This document shows positions 35,303 to 46,920 of a stretch of 64,000 nt of DNA, piece by piece; the stretch's first letter is position 1, and each line of letters begins with the position of its first letter. Source of the stretch: Tanypteryx hageni. Taxonomy: Eukaryota; Arthropoda; Insecta; Odonata; Petaluridae. The stretch is from contig CM054117.1 in assembly GCA_028673005.1 (NCBI GenBank), positions 30,104,561-30,168,560 of the forward strand, written 5' to 3'. The notes under the pieces are model-generated. The model saw only the letters and a list, made by a program, of their open reading frames with translations. It searched no databases and was not told the origin of the DNA. The position numbers and the translations under genes are program-made.

Positions 35303-35530
35303 TCTTAGGTATCTCCAATAGCCACAGCAAGATTATAAAAAACCAGATGCGCATTTCGGCTACAAAGCAGCCGACATCAGTGGTAAATCGCCAAAAATAG
35401 ATTCTATCTATTTTTGTGCATCTGGTTTTTTATAAAGGTGTGGCTATTGAATATACCTGAGACAATATTGTTTAAGTGCTTCTACTTGAATATTTTCAGC
35501 CATAAGACGAGCTCGATAATTCCCTGTTGA
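35303..35530 (-). repeat. Penelope-like terminal repeat copy with hammerhead-like core
   Basis: Paralogue of 19495-19700. Its ends (GGTATCTCCAATAGCCACA and GTGTGGCTATTGAATATACC) and the inner AAAAAACCAGATGCGCA / TGTGCATCTGGTTTTTT pair as a foldback. Confidence 0.5.
35342..35384 (-). ncRNA. Hammerhead ribozyme-like motif (copy 3)
   Basis: Minus-strand order: ACCA (stem I) - CTGATGT - stem II GGCT/AGCC - GAAA - TGCGCA (self-complementary stem III) - TC - TGGT (stem I). The last base of the CUGANGA box is T instead of A, which should weaken or kill cleavage. Stem I differs from copy 1 but is still complementary. Confidence 0.45.
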
Positions 35531-37327
35531 ATCATAATGAAGTCAATACTGTCTCTGTATTGTGAATATTCTTACCAATGCCGTAGGTAGAGAATGACGA
35601 ATGTGGCATTTGCCATAGGCGCCAAAAGTTCTCACAAAAACTGCCAAAAGTTTATTTTACCGTAGATTAGTATTAATATAATAGTTAAATTTTAAAGTAA
35701 TTTTACTGAAACGCGGGGAAAGTAATATACATAACCAAGGCGTTTCCTAAAATTTCGCCATTGGCGCCATATCTCCCAGCTACGTCTCTGATCCTTACCT
35801 GCTCCCGAATGAATCATTGTATTAGTATCTTTCATATTAATTTAGCAAGACTTGTTCGGTAAGCTTCATTTCGAAAGGTAAATTATCATTAATATCCTTG
35901 AAGAATTTTTAGAACATACTCCGATCTAAAATAAGAAATTCATTCGTCGTACTAAACACACCACATAAATCATAAAAGATAGCGAACGCTATTTTAGCCG
36001 CAGTAGAAGATTAAGTTTAACAAAAATTATTAGGCGAAACGATTTCGGAGCAAAAATATATCAGCTAGAACCCAAAATCTCTTGGCGTTGAGACGAGATT
36101 TTTATCTGGTTATGCTGTGTGCCGCTCTTGCTCCTTGAATAATTTATGAGAAATGCGAAAAGCTAATCAAAATAAAAAATAATCTAAAAACACCGACGCC
36201 ACATTTATATTTAAAAAATCTTTTCAAGCACGGTTTCAAAATGGAGCGTGTTTTGAGGCTCTTTCGCTCCACCTAGCTTCCAAAAATGTTCATTTCCAGC
36301 ATCAGAAGCTATTTCAAATACTTTCCGCCTCGCATCGAAGTCATTGTTGTGCTCCATGGTGAGGGGTGCGGGAGGATGGAAGGAGAAGGGGTGCACGGCG
36401 AATCTTCAATCAATATTCCGTGGGCACACAATCATAAAACGATCCTCTCTCGGGACACGTCACGGGAGCGGAGCTGTTTGACCCTCTCCAAGAAGAGGAT
36501 TGCACGGAGGGAAGGGAAAACGGTTCCATTGCGATGGTCCAACTATGGATCGCTTTTTTATTTCCACGGGAAGGAAACTGTTGATTGAAACTCGAGATGA
36601 TGAAAAAGTATGATTTATTCGCACCTGAAAGAATGCCATCCGAAAGCTTTCTCATATCTCGTATTGAAAGAAGTGAAAAAGAGGGATTTTTCAACGAAGC
36701 GCTTCCCTCTCAAAGTGACAGTTTGTTTGCATCGGAATAATCTATTCACATTTGCAAGGAACTGTATAATCGAGAAAAAGAAAGAACTTTGTCACTTCCA
36801 CATAAATACACCGTAAATGACAGAGCTGAAACTATGAGTGCAGATTTTTGTATTGCTGTTATTTGATTTTTTTAGATTTGAGTTTTGAAATTTTTAAAAG
36901 GCCGGATTGAGGCCCATTAATTTTTTTTATATCTCCGAAGTTATAAAAAATGGAAAGCTGAAATTTTGAACGCACATTTCCACATTGATTCCATTTATTT
37001 TTTATCATTGAAAATTTCAAAGAGGCGGGTAGTTAAGAGTTTAGAAATTTAATACAAAAATTAATTTTGATAGTGCGGTATAACTACATAAAAAATAAAA
37101 ATGCGCTAATTTTATCCATGTTCTTTGATAACACTCTACTCGTTTAAGTGCCTTTTCTTTTACTCTGTGTCCGCCCTTTACGCTCACTTGTACTAACAGG
37201 TAAAACTTAGCTTTGCGCAACAACATAGGATTCAGTTCCGAATTTTTTTATTTCCGTTCATATTCAATTCTAAACTTTTACGTATTCCAACTGAAAATCT
37301 CAAAAGGTCTAGAGGCGCTGATATAAT
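35531..37327. other. No supported gene
   Basis: AT-rich with scattered short ORFs (36211-36816), none recognisable. Confidence 0.4.
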
Positions 37328-38574
37328 TTAACCTTACAAGGTCCAAGTGGGGTGTTTTGCACCCCAGGCTAACAATTTTGTAATTTATTTTATTAGTTCT
37401 TCAAAAAATATAATATAATTAGAGGAATGTGTTTCTAAGGATTCTAGTATAATGGTACTAAAAAGAAATATCAACTTGATACTTTTTTGGATTTATAAAA
37501 TATATTGCGTGGGGTACCCCACATGGTCCTTTATGTTATTAAAATCCACAAATCTCATTTGCATGTTTTAAGTTCTATATTTCGAAATACATTAAAAAAT
37601 CATATGGGCAACACTGTCAAATTGTGTACATAACCTTAAATTTTAGAACTGTCAAAGTGCGTTAGTTACCAGATAAGCAATACGTACATTTTGATTGAAT
37701 TTGAATTTCTTATGCATTTTTATGGACGAAAATTACAAGTTTGCATAACGAACGAAGTAAGTAAATGTACATCTATGTATGTATATCTAATATTCTGAAG
37801 CAAAATAATTTACCCATTTTATAGTATGTCGCACAGAAAACTAACTGGTGCGGAATTGAAGGAGGAGGCGAATAAAGCTCTCGAGAAAGAGTATTTATCA
37901 TCATCGGATTCATAACTAGAAGACAATGTTGAAAATATTGAAGAGGTATCCGATGAAATTATTGGCATAGATTGCAACTCGGCATTGGAAACTCTGATAA
38001 TGAACAATATGATTATGTCGATATAAATGGTAATTATTGGCAGAAGAAACCAAAAAAGCAAACTCGACAGTCCGCAGCGAATATAGTGAAGCAATCTGCA
38101 GACTTATCAGGAAATAGTGCTACGTGTATGCTTTATTACACCCAATATGGTTGATCTTGTCGTTTAATTTACAAATCAAAAAGCAATGAAAGTTATTGAT
38201 GACTGGAACGTTAAATTTCCGCAGAAAAAAAGAAACTGGATTACAACAAATCGTAAAGAAATATATGCGTTTATTAGCATATCGATTTTAATACATAAAC
38301 TAAAAGCAAATAGAGAACCAGTTGATATGCTATTGTCTAATAGTCCTTGCTTTAGAAGATCTACTATTTTCCAAGGTACTATGTCCAAAAATCGATTCAT
38401 GGTTTTTTCCTCTTATTTGAGATTTGATGACGTGAACACGAGACAAGAACGTCGTAAATACGACAAATTGGCACCAATTCGTGATTTATATGATACACTC
38501 AGTAAAAGTTGTTCTTCAAATTAAAACACAGATTGATGAGCAATTAGCAGCATTTAGAGAACGATGTCCCTTTC

Positions 38575-38576
<2 letters not shown>

Positions 38577-38650
<74 letters not shown>
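38577..38650. repeat. (TA)n microsatellite, left border of the insertion
   Basis: About 37 TA units beginning right after the coding GTGTATAT of the piggyBac. A matching run closes the insertion at 40081-40151. Confidence 0.95.
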
Positions 38651-38653
<3 letters not shown>

Positions 38654-38659
38654 CTAAAG

Positions 38660-39890
38660 GCAATAAAAGGCAGAAGAAATAATAGGGGAAGATCAATTCG
38701 GTTTCAGAAAAGGACGAGGAACTAGAGATGCTATAGGAGTAGTTAGAATCATATCAGAAAGGGCAATAGAATACAGTCAAGATATCTGCGCATGTTTCGT
38801 AGACTGGCAAAAGGCCTTTGAGAGAGTAAATTGGGTAAAGTTGATGAAGATATTAAAGGATATAGGTGTAGACTGGAAAGACAGGAGACTGATTATGAAT
38901 CTATATGAGAATCAAGTTGTAAAGGTCAGGTTTGAGAATGTGGACACCTGCGGAATAAATATCGGTAGAGGAGTAAGACAAGGCTGCTGCCTATCGCCAA
39001 CCCTATTCAATATATATGGAGAAAGTCTAATGCAAGAAGCTTTAGAAGGCACAGGGTATTTCAAAATTGGAGGAAGGATTATAAGAACAGTGAAATACGC
39101 AGATGATCAAGTACTTCTAGCAAGAAAGGAAGAGGAGCTACAAAAAATTATAAATAGACTAGTGATAACAGGTAGAAAATACGGTATGGAAATAAATACA
39201 GACAAATCCAAGGTCATTCGAATATCGGGTAAAGAAGAGAATCTGAACATAACTATTGGGGGAAAGCCATTAGAACAAGTTTCAGAATATAAATACCTTG
39301 GAAGTATCATAACACGAGAGGCAAAATGTACGGATGAGATCAAAACTAGAATAGGAAAAGCAAAAGCGGCTTTCAGGAGAAAGAAAAAACTACTTACAGG
39401 GAATATAAGGGAAGATATCCGCAAGAAGTTGATAAAATGCTACGTATGGAGTATAGCATTGTATGGGGCAGAAACATGGACGCTAAGGAAAAATGACACC
39501 AAATACTTGGAAAGCTTTGAAATGTGGACTTGGAGGAGAATGCTGAAGATAAAATGGACAGGATGAAAAACGATGAAGTGCTACGAAGAATAGGAGAGAA
39601 CCGAATGATTATACAGACTATCAGAAAGAGGAAGGCTAACTGGGTTGGACAGTACCTGAGGAGAGAGAGTATGATTAAAGACGTGTTAGAAGGAAAACTA
39701 GATGGGAAAAGGGAAAGAGGTAGGAAAAGGTTTCAGCTGATAGACGATTTGAAAGGGAAAGAGAGTTATCAAGATATAAAGAGGACAGCGGAAAATAGGA
39801 GTATATGGAGAACCAGGTTTAACCAAGAATAATCACGGACCTGTCTACGGACAGACTACCTATGATGATATTAACTAAAGGAAAAGAAAA
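38660..39890 (+). mobile_element. 5'-truncated LINE inside piggyBac 2
   Basis: A reverse-transcriptase segment and C-terminal tail of a non-LTR element, lacking the endonuclease and first RT blocks. TTAACTAAAGG occurs at both ends (38651 and 39871), possibly a terminal or target duplication. It lies between two (TA)n runs. Confidence 0.7.
38667..39834 (+). pseudogene. Non-LTR reverse transcriptase fragment (RTE/CR1-like)
   Basis: Open from 38667 to 39566, then continued in another frame to 39832. Blocks in order: EDQFGFRKGRGTRDAI (38688), FVDWQKAFERVNW (first catalytic Asp, near 38800), GVRQGCCLSPTLFN (38970), VKYADDQVLLA (the YADD box, near 39095), a KYLGSII block (39290) and YGAETWTL with WRRMLKI (thumb and tail). 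After a frameshift near 39560 the C-terminal tail DEVLRRIGENR and KRERGRKRF follows. Active-site residues are intact, but the 5' part is lost and the frame is broken once, so this copy is dead yet young-looking. The exact clade needs a tree. Confidence 0.8.
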
Positions 39891-39894
39891 GGTA

Positions 39895-40070
39895 GTGATG
39901 AGGGTGGCAACAAGGTGTTGAGGGAAGCCCAGCGGACACTTACCAAGTTGAGGACCAAGCTGGCAGGCTGCTGGGGGCGTCGAAGAGACACGTGAAGCAC
40001 ACGAACACAAAAAGACAAAAAAACACGCAAGCTTATCGGGCCTATGCCCTTCTTCAGCGAAAGAGTATCT
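39895..40070 (-). repeat. Penelope-like terminal repeat fragment
   Basis: Matches the left arm of 26257-26535 (GGGTGGCAACAAGGTGTTG, CTGCTGGGGGCGTCGAAGAG). It adjoins the LINE directly, so the insertion in piggyBac 2 is composite. Confidence 0.55.
40026..40059 (-). ncRNA. Decayed hammerhead ribozyme-like motif (copy 4)
   Basis: Minus-strand order: CG - CTGAAGA - stem II GGGC/GCCC - GATA - AGCT - TG - CG. Two core changes (GAAA to GATA, UH to UG) predict loss of cleavage. Otherwise the layout equals copy 2. Confidence 0.35.
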
Positions 40071-40078
40071 GTAAGTGA

Positions 40079-40080
<2 letters not shown>

Positions 40081-40151
<71 letters not shown>
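40081..40151. repeat. (TA)n microsatellite, right border of the insertion
   Basis: About 35 TA units ending at ATGAATTCGAAACC, where piggyBac coding resumes. Confidence 0.95.
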
Positions 40152-40154
<3 letters not shown>

Positions 40155-41381
40155 TTCGAAACCTGCTGAATATGGCCTCAAGTTTTGGATTTTGTCTGAA
40201 GTGAAAACATGTTACTGTAAAAATCTGAAAGTTTATTTGGGAAAGGTTAGTGAACAAGCAGAAAAAATCAAGCAAAGCGTGTTGTACTATATTTAGTTGC
40301 ATGTTTTGGTCAAGGTTACGGAGTAACAACAGACATTTTTACCAGCGTTTAACTTGCAACTGAAATAATGCAACGTAACATAACTTTTGTAGGAACAATG
40401 AGAAATAACAAGAATGATATACCATCAGATTTTTTTTAGTTCTTGAGACGTGAAGTTTATTCTTTTCTATTCGATTTTCGCAACAAATTGACTATAGTAT
40501 CTTATGTTCCAAAAAATCACAGTGTTTTTCTTTTTTCTACAAAACACCACGATAAAATAGATATCACAACTGCAGAGAAAAAGCCCCATATTATACAAGC
40601 GTATAATTCAACATAAGGAGCTGTTGATACCATGGACAAAATGGTCAATGAGTATTCAACAAATAGACAAACTAGAAGATGACCTAAAGTGCTTTTTATG
40701 AATATGGTTGATATTGCTGCTCTGAATACATATATCTTGTGGATGGTCAAAAATCCAAATTATAAAGTCGGTCAAAACGACAGAAGAAGAAAATGTTTAT
40801 TAGAACTAGGAAAGCTCATGCTATAACCATACGTCACTGGGCGACTAAAGAACTCATCGGGTATTCTAAGAAGTATTGTTGGTGCCATGCGTGAAATAAT
40901 TGCCGAAGAAAATACTGTCACTCCAAAAGAAACCAATTAATATCACAGAAAAAGGCAGGGTCGATGTTTTAGTCGTCCCAGAGCAAAAGATCGAAAAATA
41001 TCTGCAACTTGTGTAGTGTAAACGCTTTGTTTGCAAAGATCATTCAACGAATGAAGTTATTTGTAAAGACTGCCACTAGTTTGCATCTAAAAATAGCCAA
41101 GAAAGAAGAGAATATGTAATTTTAGTTATTGTTTCATACAAGAGTTAATTTTTTCATTCTCAAATATTTGTTATTAAATAGAGTATTATTTGATGATTAT
41201 AAATGAATACATTTAACAATTCCTACAGAAAATTGTTATATTTTATTAAATTAACAAACATTCTTTTGTTTCTCATGTGCAAGTTAACAATAATAGTCCA
41301 AATAATGAAATTTAGCATGGGGTGAAAAACACACCACATGGTCTTTAGCGTGACTTTTTTACTCGGACCTAGGAAGGTTAA

Positions 41382-41846
41382 TCAATGCATTATATGGAAA
41401 AATGTTTCGAACAAACGTTGTAGCAAATTATATTCTCTACAATAGTTATTCAAATCCGTTTTTGCATTAATCAAATATTAAAGCAAATATATAAAAAAAA
41501 CGATTAAGTAACAAGAGTAAACACCCACTTCCGGTTGACTGATTTTTACCGAAAACTAATCAACTCTTGTGACATTCATATGATTTAAATATTAAATTTC
41601 GCGTTGAGTTAGAGCACCCACAATAAAACTGTCACACACAGACATCATCGAGAAAATGGTCAAAGAGTGTTCAGGGGACCTCAAAACGTGTATGTCCGTT
41701 GAAACTCGAAATCGATTTTTTTCATGAAAACAGTACTTTCCTCTATACATATTACGTATGGAGAAAGTAATAACCAAGATGATGAATGAATGAAAAAACA
41801 CTCCACATGGTCTTTAGTGTGACTTTTTTACTCGGACCTAGGAAAG
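41382..41846 (+). repeat. Dispersed repeat plus a second piggyBac right end
   Basis: 41395-41770 is a diverged copy of 12680-13077, ending TATGGAGAAAGT. Immediately after, 41800-41846 repeats the terminal ~50 bp of piggyBac 2, again followed by TTAA (41847-41850). The element thus has two right ends ~470 bp apart. Confidence 0.65.
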
Positions 41847-41850
41847 TTAA

Positions 41851-43009
41851 ATGACGAGCCGCTCTACTATGGACCATTTCGAGATCCCTTGATAAGTCCT
41901 CAAAATGGCCTCAAATTTCGCAGGACTATTTCAGGACTGGAAGAGTGAGCAAAACAAGTCCTCTTCATCACGCTTGACTAATACCTTAACATATCACAAC
42001 AATAAAAACGATCAACTTCACATCAAGTTACCATAACGATTATGATGAACTCCCATCAGGGCGCACTGCCTTTGAAACTTAAACTTATATATTTGCAATT
42101 GATTTAAAAAATGATAAATTTAACCCGAAAATTTCATTCCTTTTATTTCCCCACAATTTTTGCGGGAGGATAAAATTCCCGCTTAGATATTAAAAGTGCA
42201 ACTGCATAGCTACGAAGGCTGCATTAAAATTCGGCATTGTTTCTGTCCTGTATGAATACATAATTAATGTCTTCCGTAATACTGTAAATTGCGACTTGTA
42301 TTTCCTGAGGGCCAGGAAAGTCGACCACAACGGGAAAGGAAATTGCGAGATAGGACATCGTATAGGGTAAACATTCACTCATGCATGAGACGTCGAGGTG
42401 CCTTAGGATCAATGTCACTTTTTTTAAGAGCGGAATGGTTAACCTCGACAAATAAAACAAATTTTCTTCTTTTTGTTCAAGAAGCAGAGATATAAACATA
42501 TCATCTTCGGAGATGACGAATTTGGTACGTAGCGGACACTGCGACCTATTTTACTGAAAACTTGTGGAATAAATTTCCGACTTTCATCTAACCTTATACA
42601 CCTACGACCATTGGAAAATCGAATTTAAGCTCCCTATAAACGTGGGTCTATTTTACTTATCTGTCTCAATCATCGAACCAGATTGGGGGTATGACCTATA
42701 GATATTTTCCGTCGATGTTAACACGATGTTTTCAGAGTAGCTAACAAAGAAATTTTCCGCTGAATCAATCATTATTTGTCGAGAGACTTCTCTATCTTAC
42801 TCCTCTCTCACTATCTCTCTCGCCTGCTTAGCCCGGTCCAATGTCCGCACGGCATAAATGTTCATTTAAAATGGAATCGTCCGCTGAATTTCGCACGAGA
42901 ATCTTCGGCTGGCTAACGACGTAGATTCGCGTGTGTGTGTGTGTGCCTACTTTCCATGAAATAACAAGTATGGAAAGGTGTACTCTATGTCGGAGTACAC
43001 AGTTTCCAA
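41851..43009. other. No supported gene
   Basis: Mixed sequence. It contains a short (GT)n run (42930-42945) and a perfect 8-bp hairpin GTGTACTC/GAGTACAC near 42977-42999. Confidence 0.4.
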
Positions 43010-43962
43010 ATGCGTTCTTTGAGATCGCCAATTTTTAGTAAAATTCCCCAATACCAAATTTCATCAAAATACGTTCTGCGGCTCCCGAATTAAGACGTAG
43101 TGCATTGTAAGCTGCATGTAGTTCTTCGTGTAAATTGGTCGTAATTATCTTCCGATTTTAACCAAAATTGGAATGGGACGGCAAAATTTAGTAAAACCTC
43201 CCAATACCAAATTTCATCAAAATATGTCCAGCGGTTTCCGAGTTGAAAAAGGCACGTTGTAAATTAAAGTAGGTCTTCATGTAAAGTGATCGTTATTGTA
43301 GTACGATTTTAACCAAAATTGGAATCGATCGACCAATTTTAGCAAAAACTCCCCTATACCAAATTTCATCAAAATACATCTAGCGGTTCCCGAGTTGAAA
43401 CAGAAGTAGGTACATTGTAAACTACATGTAGGTCTTCATATAAAGTGGTAATAATTATTGTCAGAATTTTAACCAAAATTGGAATCGGTGAATCAATTTC
43501 AGTAAAACTCCTCAATACCAAATTTCATTAAAATATGACAGGCGGTTCCCGAGTTGTAAAGTTTTTAATTTATATTTTTTTAATGAACAAAAGAAAATCC
43601 ACTACCGTATAATCACGTAAATACGTTGATTTTCTTTTCTTTGAATTTATGGTAAACCTTAAGTTTTACAGTTAAAATTATTTGACAAAAATGTGTATTT
43701 AGTTATTTTATTGAACTTTTGTTCGCTCAGATGAGTATTTAACGAGATAATTACGAAATACGTTGTAAAATACATGTAGGTCTTCACGTAAAGTGGTCCG
43801 ATTTTAACTAAAATTAGAATAGGTCGAAAATTTTTAGCAAAACTCCCAAATACCAAATTTCATCGAAATACGTCCAGCGGTTCCCGAGTTTAAACATGCG
43901 GACGGACGGAAAAGACCTCCCCTATATGCGTTCACTTCGCATACTTCATGCAAAGAACGCAT
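43010..43962. mobile_element. MITE-like element with internal ~155-bp tandem repeats
   Basis: ATGCGTTCTTTG (43010-43021) and CAAAGAACGCAT (43951-43962) form 12-bp perfect terminal inverted repeats. Inside, units starting near 43050, 43203, 43357, 43515 and 43850 share CAATACCAAATTTCATC and CGGTTCCCGAGTT. Spacing is 152-158 bp, except that the last is displaced by ~180 bp of other sequence. The right end has CGGACGGACGGAAAAGACC. Non-coding. Confidence 0.6.
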
Positions 43963-44514
43963 ACTAATGGAATGGCATCGGATTAATTCACTCAAACGGA
44001 AATGTGTAAGAGATCAGTCTTTCTATAATCCTCGAGATCGTTTATTGTAGACCTGGTCAACCCGTGGCGCGCGAGCCACATGTGGCTCTGTTCATATTTT
44101 TTGTGGGCCTAATGTTATTTCTGTTTGGCTATTGTGACTCTTTTGTTTTAAATTAATAAAAAAAGCAAACAAAACCCAAAAATCAACGAAAATGAAGAAT
44201 AAACAATAATAACAGCAATGACAGAACAAACGAAAAGATGAGCCAAACGGTGCGACAAAGGCAGAATGATTACATATTATTATTAGTTATTCTAAGGCAG
44301 TAACTAAAAATGCCTTTCAATATTCTTATCGTCTCATTTTACCTACGATACAAAGCCGCTCAAGTTCTAAGTTTAAATTATATTTATTGGAAAAATTTAG
44401 CTTTTTTGCGACATGTTGCCTTGCCGACCGTGTCATTGTGAAACCAAAAGATTGCTTTGTCGGCTTAATACTTATACTATATGCGTAAGGAATGCGTGCT
44501 TTGAATGCTTTAAT
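43963..44514. other. hAT-like MITE end at ~44047; otherwise nothing
   Basis: CTGGTCAACCCGTGGCGCGC followed by GAGCCACATGTGGCTC (44047-44086) has the layout of hAT-type MITE ends. No partner end was found. Confidence 0.35.
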
Positions 44515-44790
44515 ACGAAAGAGTGAAGGAGAGAAACAGAGAGAGAGAGATAAAATTAAATTTTACATAAGAATTGTATAGCGTAATGTATGTCTTTGTC
44601 AAACAATTTCTATTCCCTTAAAACTATTTTTACTCTCTAGAACATTAATTATCTGAATTTTATATTTATTGCTCACTTTTTAGAGCATATAAAAGTTGGC
44701 TTCATTAATATTTATTTCAATTGTAACTTAATACTTATTTCATGGATACCCGTCATATTTGATGGGCAATTACGCTAGTCTAATATATAT
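44515..44790 (+). repeat. Purine-tract / CCCGTCA-hairpin repeat, copy 3 (loose)
   Basis: GAGAGAGAGAGA tract, AT-rich spacer, then ATACCCGTCATATTTGATGGG hairpin. Longer and more diverged than copies 1 and 2. Confidence 0.35.
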
Positions 44791-44949
44791 CTATCTTACT
44801 CCGTCTGCGACAAATTCCACCACGCGCCACCAGACCGCGCCGCTAATTGTAACGCTATTTTATACAAATCTTCCGAGTAGGTAGAAGATTGAAATTTGGT
44901 AGGAATGTGTGTGCCTTATAGTAAAAGTCATTTGCGAAACAAAATCCCA

Positions 44950-45035
44950 ACAAAGATACGGGTGTGATCTGCGTATCCCAGGGGTTCCGTGGGGGTTTCT
45001 CAGAGGATCCGCAAACAAATTTCCTCAATGGCTGA
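44950..45035 (+). mobile_element. hAT-like MITE fragment (copy a)
   Basis: GTGTGATCTGCGTATCCCAG, then GGGGGTTTCTCAGAGGATCC. Paralogue of 50515-50610, which is inverted and carries the CAGCGGTTCCC end. Confidence 0.5.
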
Positions 45036-45047
45036 TAATAGGTATAG

Positions 45048-45290
45048 GTAATAATTCATCAGGTTAATATTTGGGACCTGTTTATTGATTTATCTACAAG
45101 AACCTTCGCGTAATGATAGAAGCTAATGAATCAAGGCATTGATTATAATTTGGACACTTTCGATCCATCTTGTTTCCATCTGACGCTCGCATACTTGATT
45201 CTTTTGTTAAGATCATGTCCGATCTTGGAGGGAGGAGGCAAATGCCCGGTTGCCACCCCCTGGATACTTAGTGCCTCTCGTAAAATTTGC
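45048..45290 (+). repeat. Inverted repeat partner of 48632-48862
   Basis: ~240 bp matching the minus strand of 48632-48862 almost base for base (AATTCATCAGGTTAATATTT ... GGATACTTAGTGCCTC). The small minus-strand ORF inside is shared by both copies and not recognised. Confidence 0.8.
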
Positions 45291-45504
45291 AGCTTTGCTG
45301 AATTTATTTTTACTATATTCCTTCCAATTGTCCTTCTCCTAAAAATGTTTTTAAAAAGAATTAAAAATAAGTACATTTTAGTTTAATTTCCCTCGGCTTA
45401 CGAGTGAGTTAAATCTGAGTACCGGAACCATTTTTTCTAGAAAAAAAAACAATTTGTGTATGTGTATATACACGCATGCATGTATTCACACAGATTTACC
45501 ATAC

Positions 45505-45535
<31 letters not shown>

Positions 45536-46160
45536 ATATACTCGGTCAAAAATTTCGCCTAATAGCTCGCAATTTTCCCGGGCAAACTCGCATGCCCTAT
45601 TTACCCGAGCGTTTTACCTCGTCGTTAAGATAGCAGGATCATGGAGTGGATTGGAGGAGGAGGGTCCGTAAACAGAACACGGCGCGAGCGAAGAACGCAT
45701 CGGAAATAAGCCGATGGGAGAAAACGATGACACGCCTCGTATTACACAACGTTGAAAGGGATGGAAGCCAAGTTAATCTTCCATACAAGCGGACGTATAA
45801 ATGAATAATAAATAACGAGCGCAGATAAATAAATAAACCACCTTCGTAGCGTAATGAGATGAAGCAAAAAGATAAAATGAAAACCGCGAGCGACCGCGGC
45901 CACAAAACACACAAGAGCACGCGGCATCCGAGCGTTGTCACGTGACGGAGAGAGGTCTACCGTAGGAAAGAGAAAGGAGATGTGCGGAGAACGGGTGAAG
46001 AGGGTTCGGGTAGGCAGAAGTGAGGGCAATTAGGAAGCGGCTCAGATGCGTCTAGAAAAAGAATCTACAAAAATGAACAAAAATAAACAAAATAATAGGA
46101 AAAATATTTTTGGTGAGACAGCCCATTGAGATCAAGAGAAATAGTTTATCGATGGCCTCA
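45291..46160. other. Microsatellites, Helitron-like motif, CpG-rich tail
   Basis: 45505-45538 is (TA)n then (CA)n. 45537-45562 (ACTCGGTCAAAAATTTCG) resembles the hairpin end at 26146-26190. 45600-46040 is richer in CpG. No gene supported. Confidence 0.35.
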
Positions 46161-46920
46161 TCTCCTCAACGAACGGTCTGGACCCGGGGTCTCAAACAAG
46201 TAACCCGCGAATAAAATGGCATTATTAAAGTAGTAATAGATATTACATTGGCATGTAAAATATATTGTATGGCAAAATGTTGTATGACATAGTAATACAT
46301 GGTAAAAAAACAAGTTCTTTCCTTAAATTATCTTCTCTACCGGCTAGTGGTAGTTGAAGAAAAATGCTCAGGAGGAAGACATGCTATTATCACTTTCAGT
46401 GATAATGTACAGGTAAATAAAGTTTTGCGTATAAAATACGTTTAGTAGTAATATATATAATTTGGTATACAATCGTATGGCGTCTTGAAGCCGCGCTCCG
46501 ATTAGCTGTAGAGGACAGAAGTGTGGATGAATTTCCGTTTAATAAACTTCTCTAACACCAAAGGTATGTATTTTAACCAGTAAATTAATATTAATAACTA
46601 AATTTCTAATCTTAGAAGAGTTTTTAGGCATATATTGCGACCACAGTAATTTTTTGCATGAGAGCCGCTGATGTAGAGGATGGAGTTATCGATATTTATC
46701 TAAAAAATTCGGAACTTCAATCTCAAAATGTCAACTTTAGAAAACAAGAATGCGAATGAATTTGTATAATATATTTCTATGATCATCAGTAACCAGTAAT
46801 TTCACATCAGTAACTCGGTTTTCGGTCATGTAAGGATTTTAAGACACATTTGTATTAATATTGTACAAAGCTTGACAAGTGCGGCCACAGAAAATTTTTT
46901 CGTGAGAACCGCTGGTCTAG
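46161..46920. mobile_element. Cluster of hAT-like MITE ends
   Basis: Two right-hand ends, 46637-46672 and 46880-46915, share GCGRCCACAG, TTTTTT and GAGMRCCGCTG (inward CAGCGGYTCTCA). A left-type end GGGGTCTCAAACAAG lies near 46187. Nested or tandem MITEs are likely; exact limits are not determined. Confidence 0.4.

Larger units (their letters stand above)
37826..41100 (+). pseudogene. piggyBac transposase pseudogene 2
   Basis: The ATG at 37826 opens an acidic N-terminus typical of the family, with an early stop near 37912. The 38186-38524 frame carries FRRSTIFQGTMSKNRFMVF and KYDKLAPIRDLYDTL. A shifted frame then gives IDEQLAAFRERCPFRVY (first catalytic Asp). The insertion follows directly, and coding resumes at 40151 with NSKPAEYGLKFWI. 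Farther on, broken frames hold VTTDIFTS (second Asp, near 40330), GAVDTMDKM (third Asp, near 40630) and a cysteine-rich C-terminus near 40965-41085 with C..C, C..H and C..C pairs. The whole domain order of piggyBac transposase is preserved, but several stops and frameshifts inactivate it. Confidence 0.85.
37332..41377 (+). mobile_element. piggyBac element 2 with both TTAA-flanked ends
   Basis: Flanked by TTAA at 37328-37331 and 41378-41381. Left end CCTTACAAGGTCCAAGTG and right end, read inward, CCTTCCTAGGTCCGAGTA match in 14 of 17 positions. The subterminal GTGTTTTGCACCCC and, mirrored, GGGGTGAAAAACAC also agree. It contains a broken transposase and a ~1.57-kb insertion (38577-40151). Termini and TTAA sites are what piggyBac transposition produces. 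Confidence 0.85.

Noticed and set aside
38667..39834. Functional reverse transcriptase gene
   Set aside because: Catalytic boxes are present, but the 5' half of the element is gone and one frameshift breaks the ORF.
40081..40151. Ile/Tyr-rich ORFs across (TA)n runs
   Set aside because: They are direct translations of the dinucleotide microsatellite.
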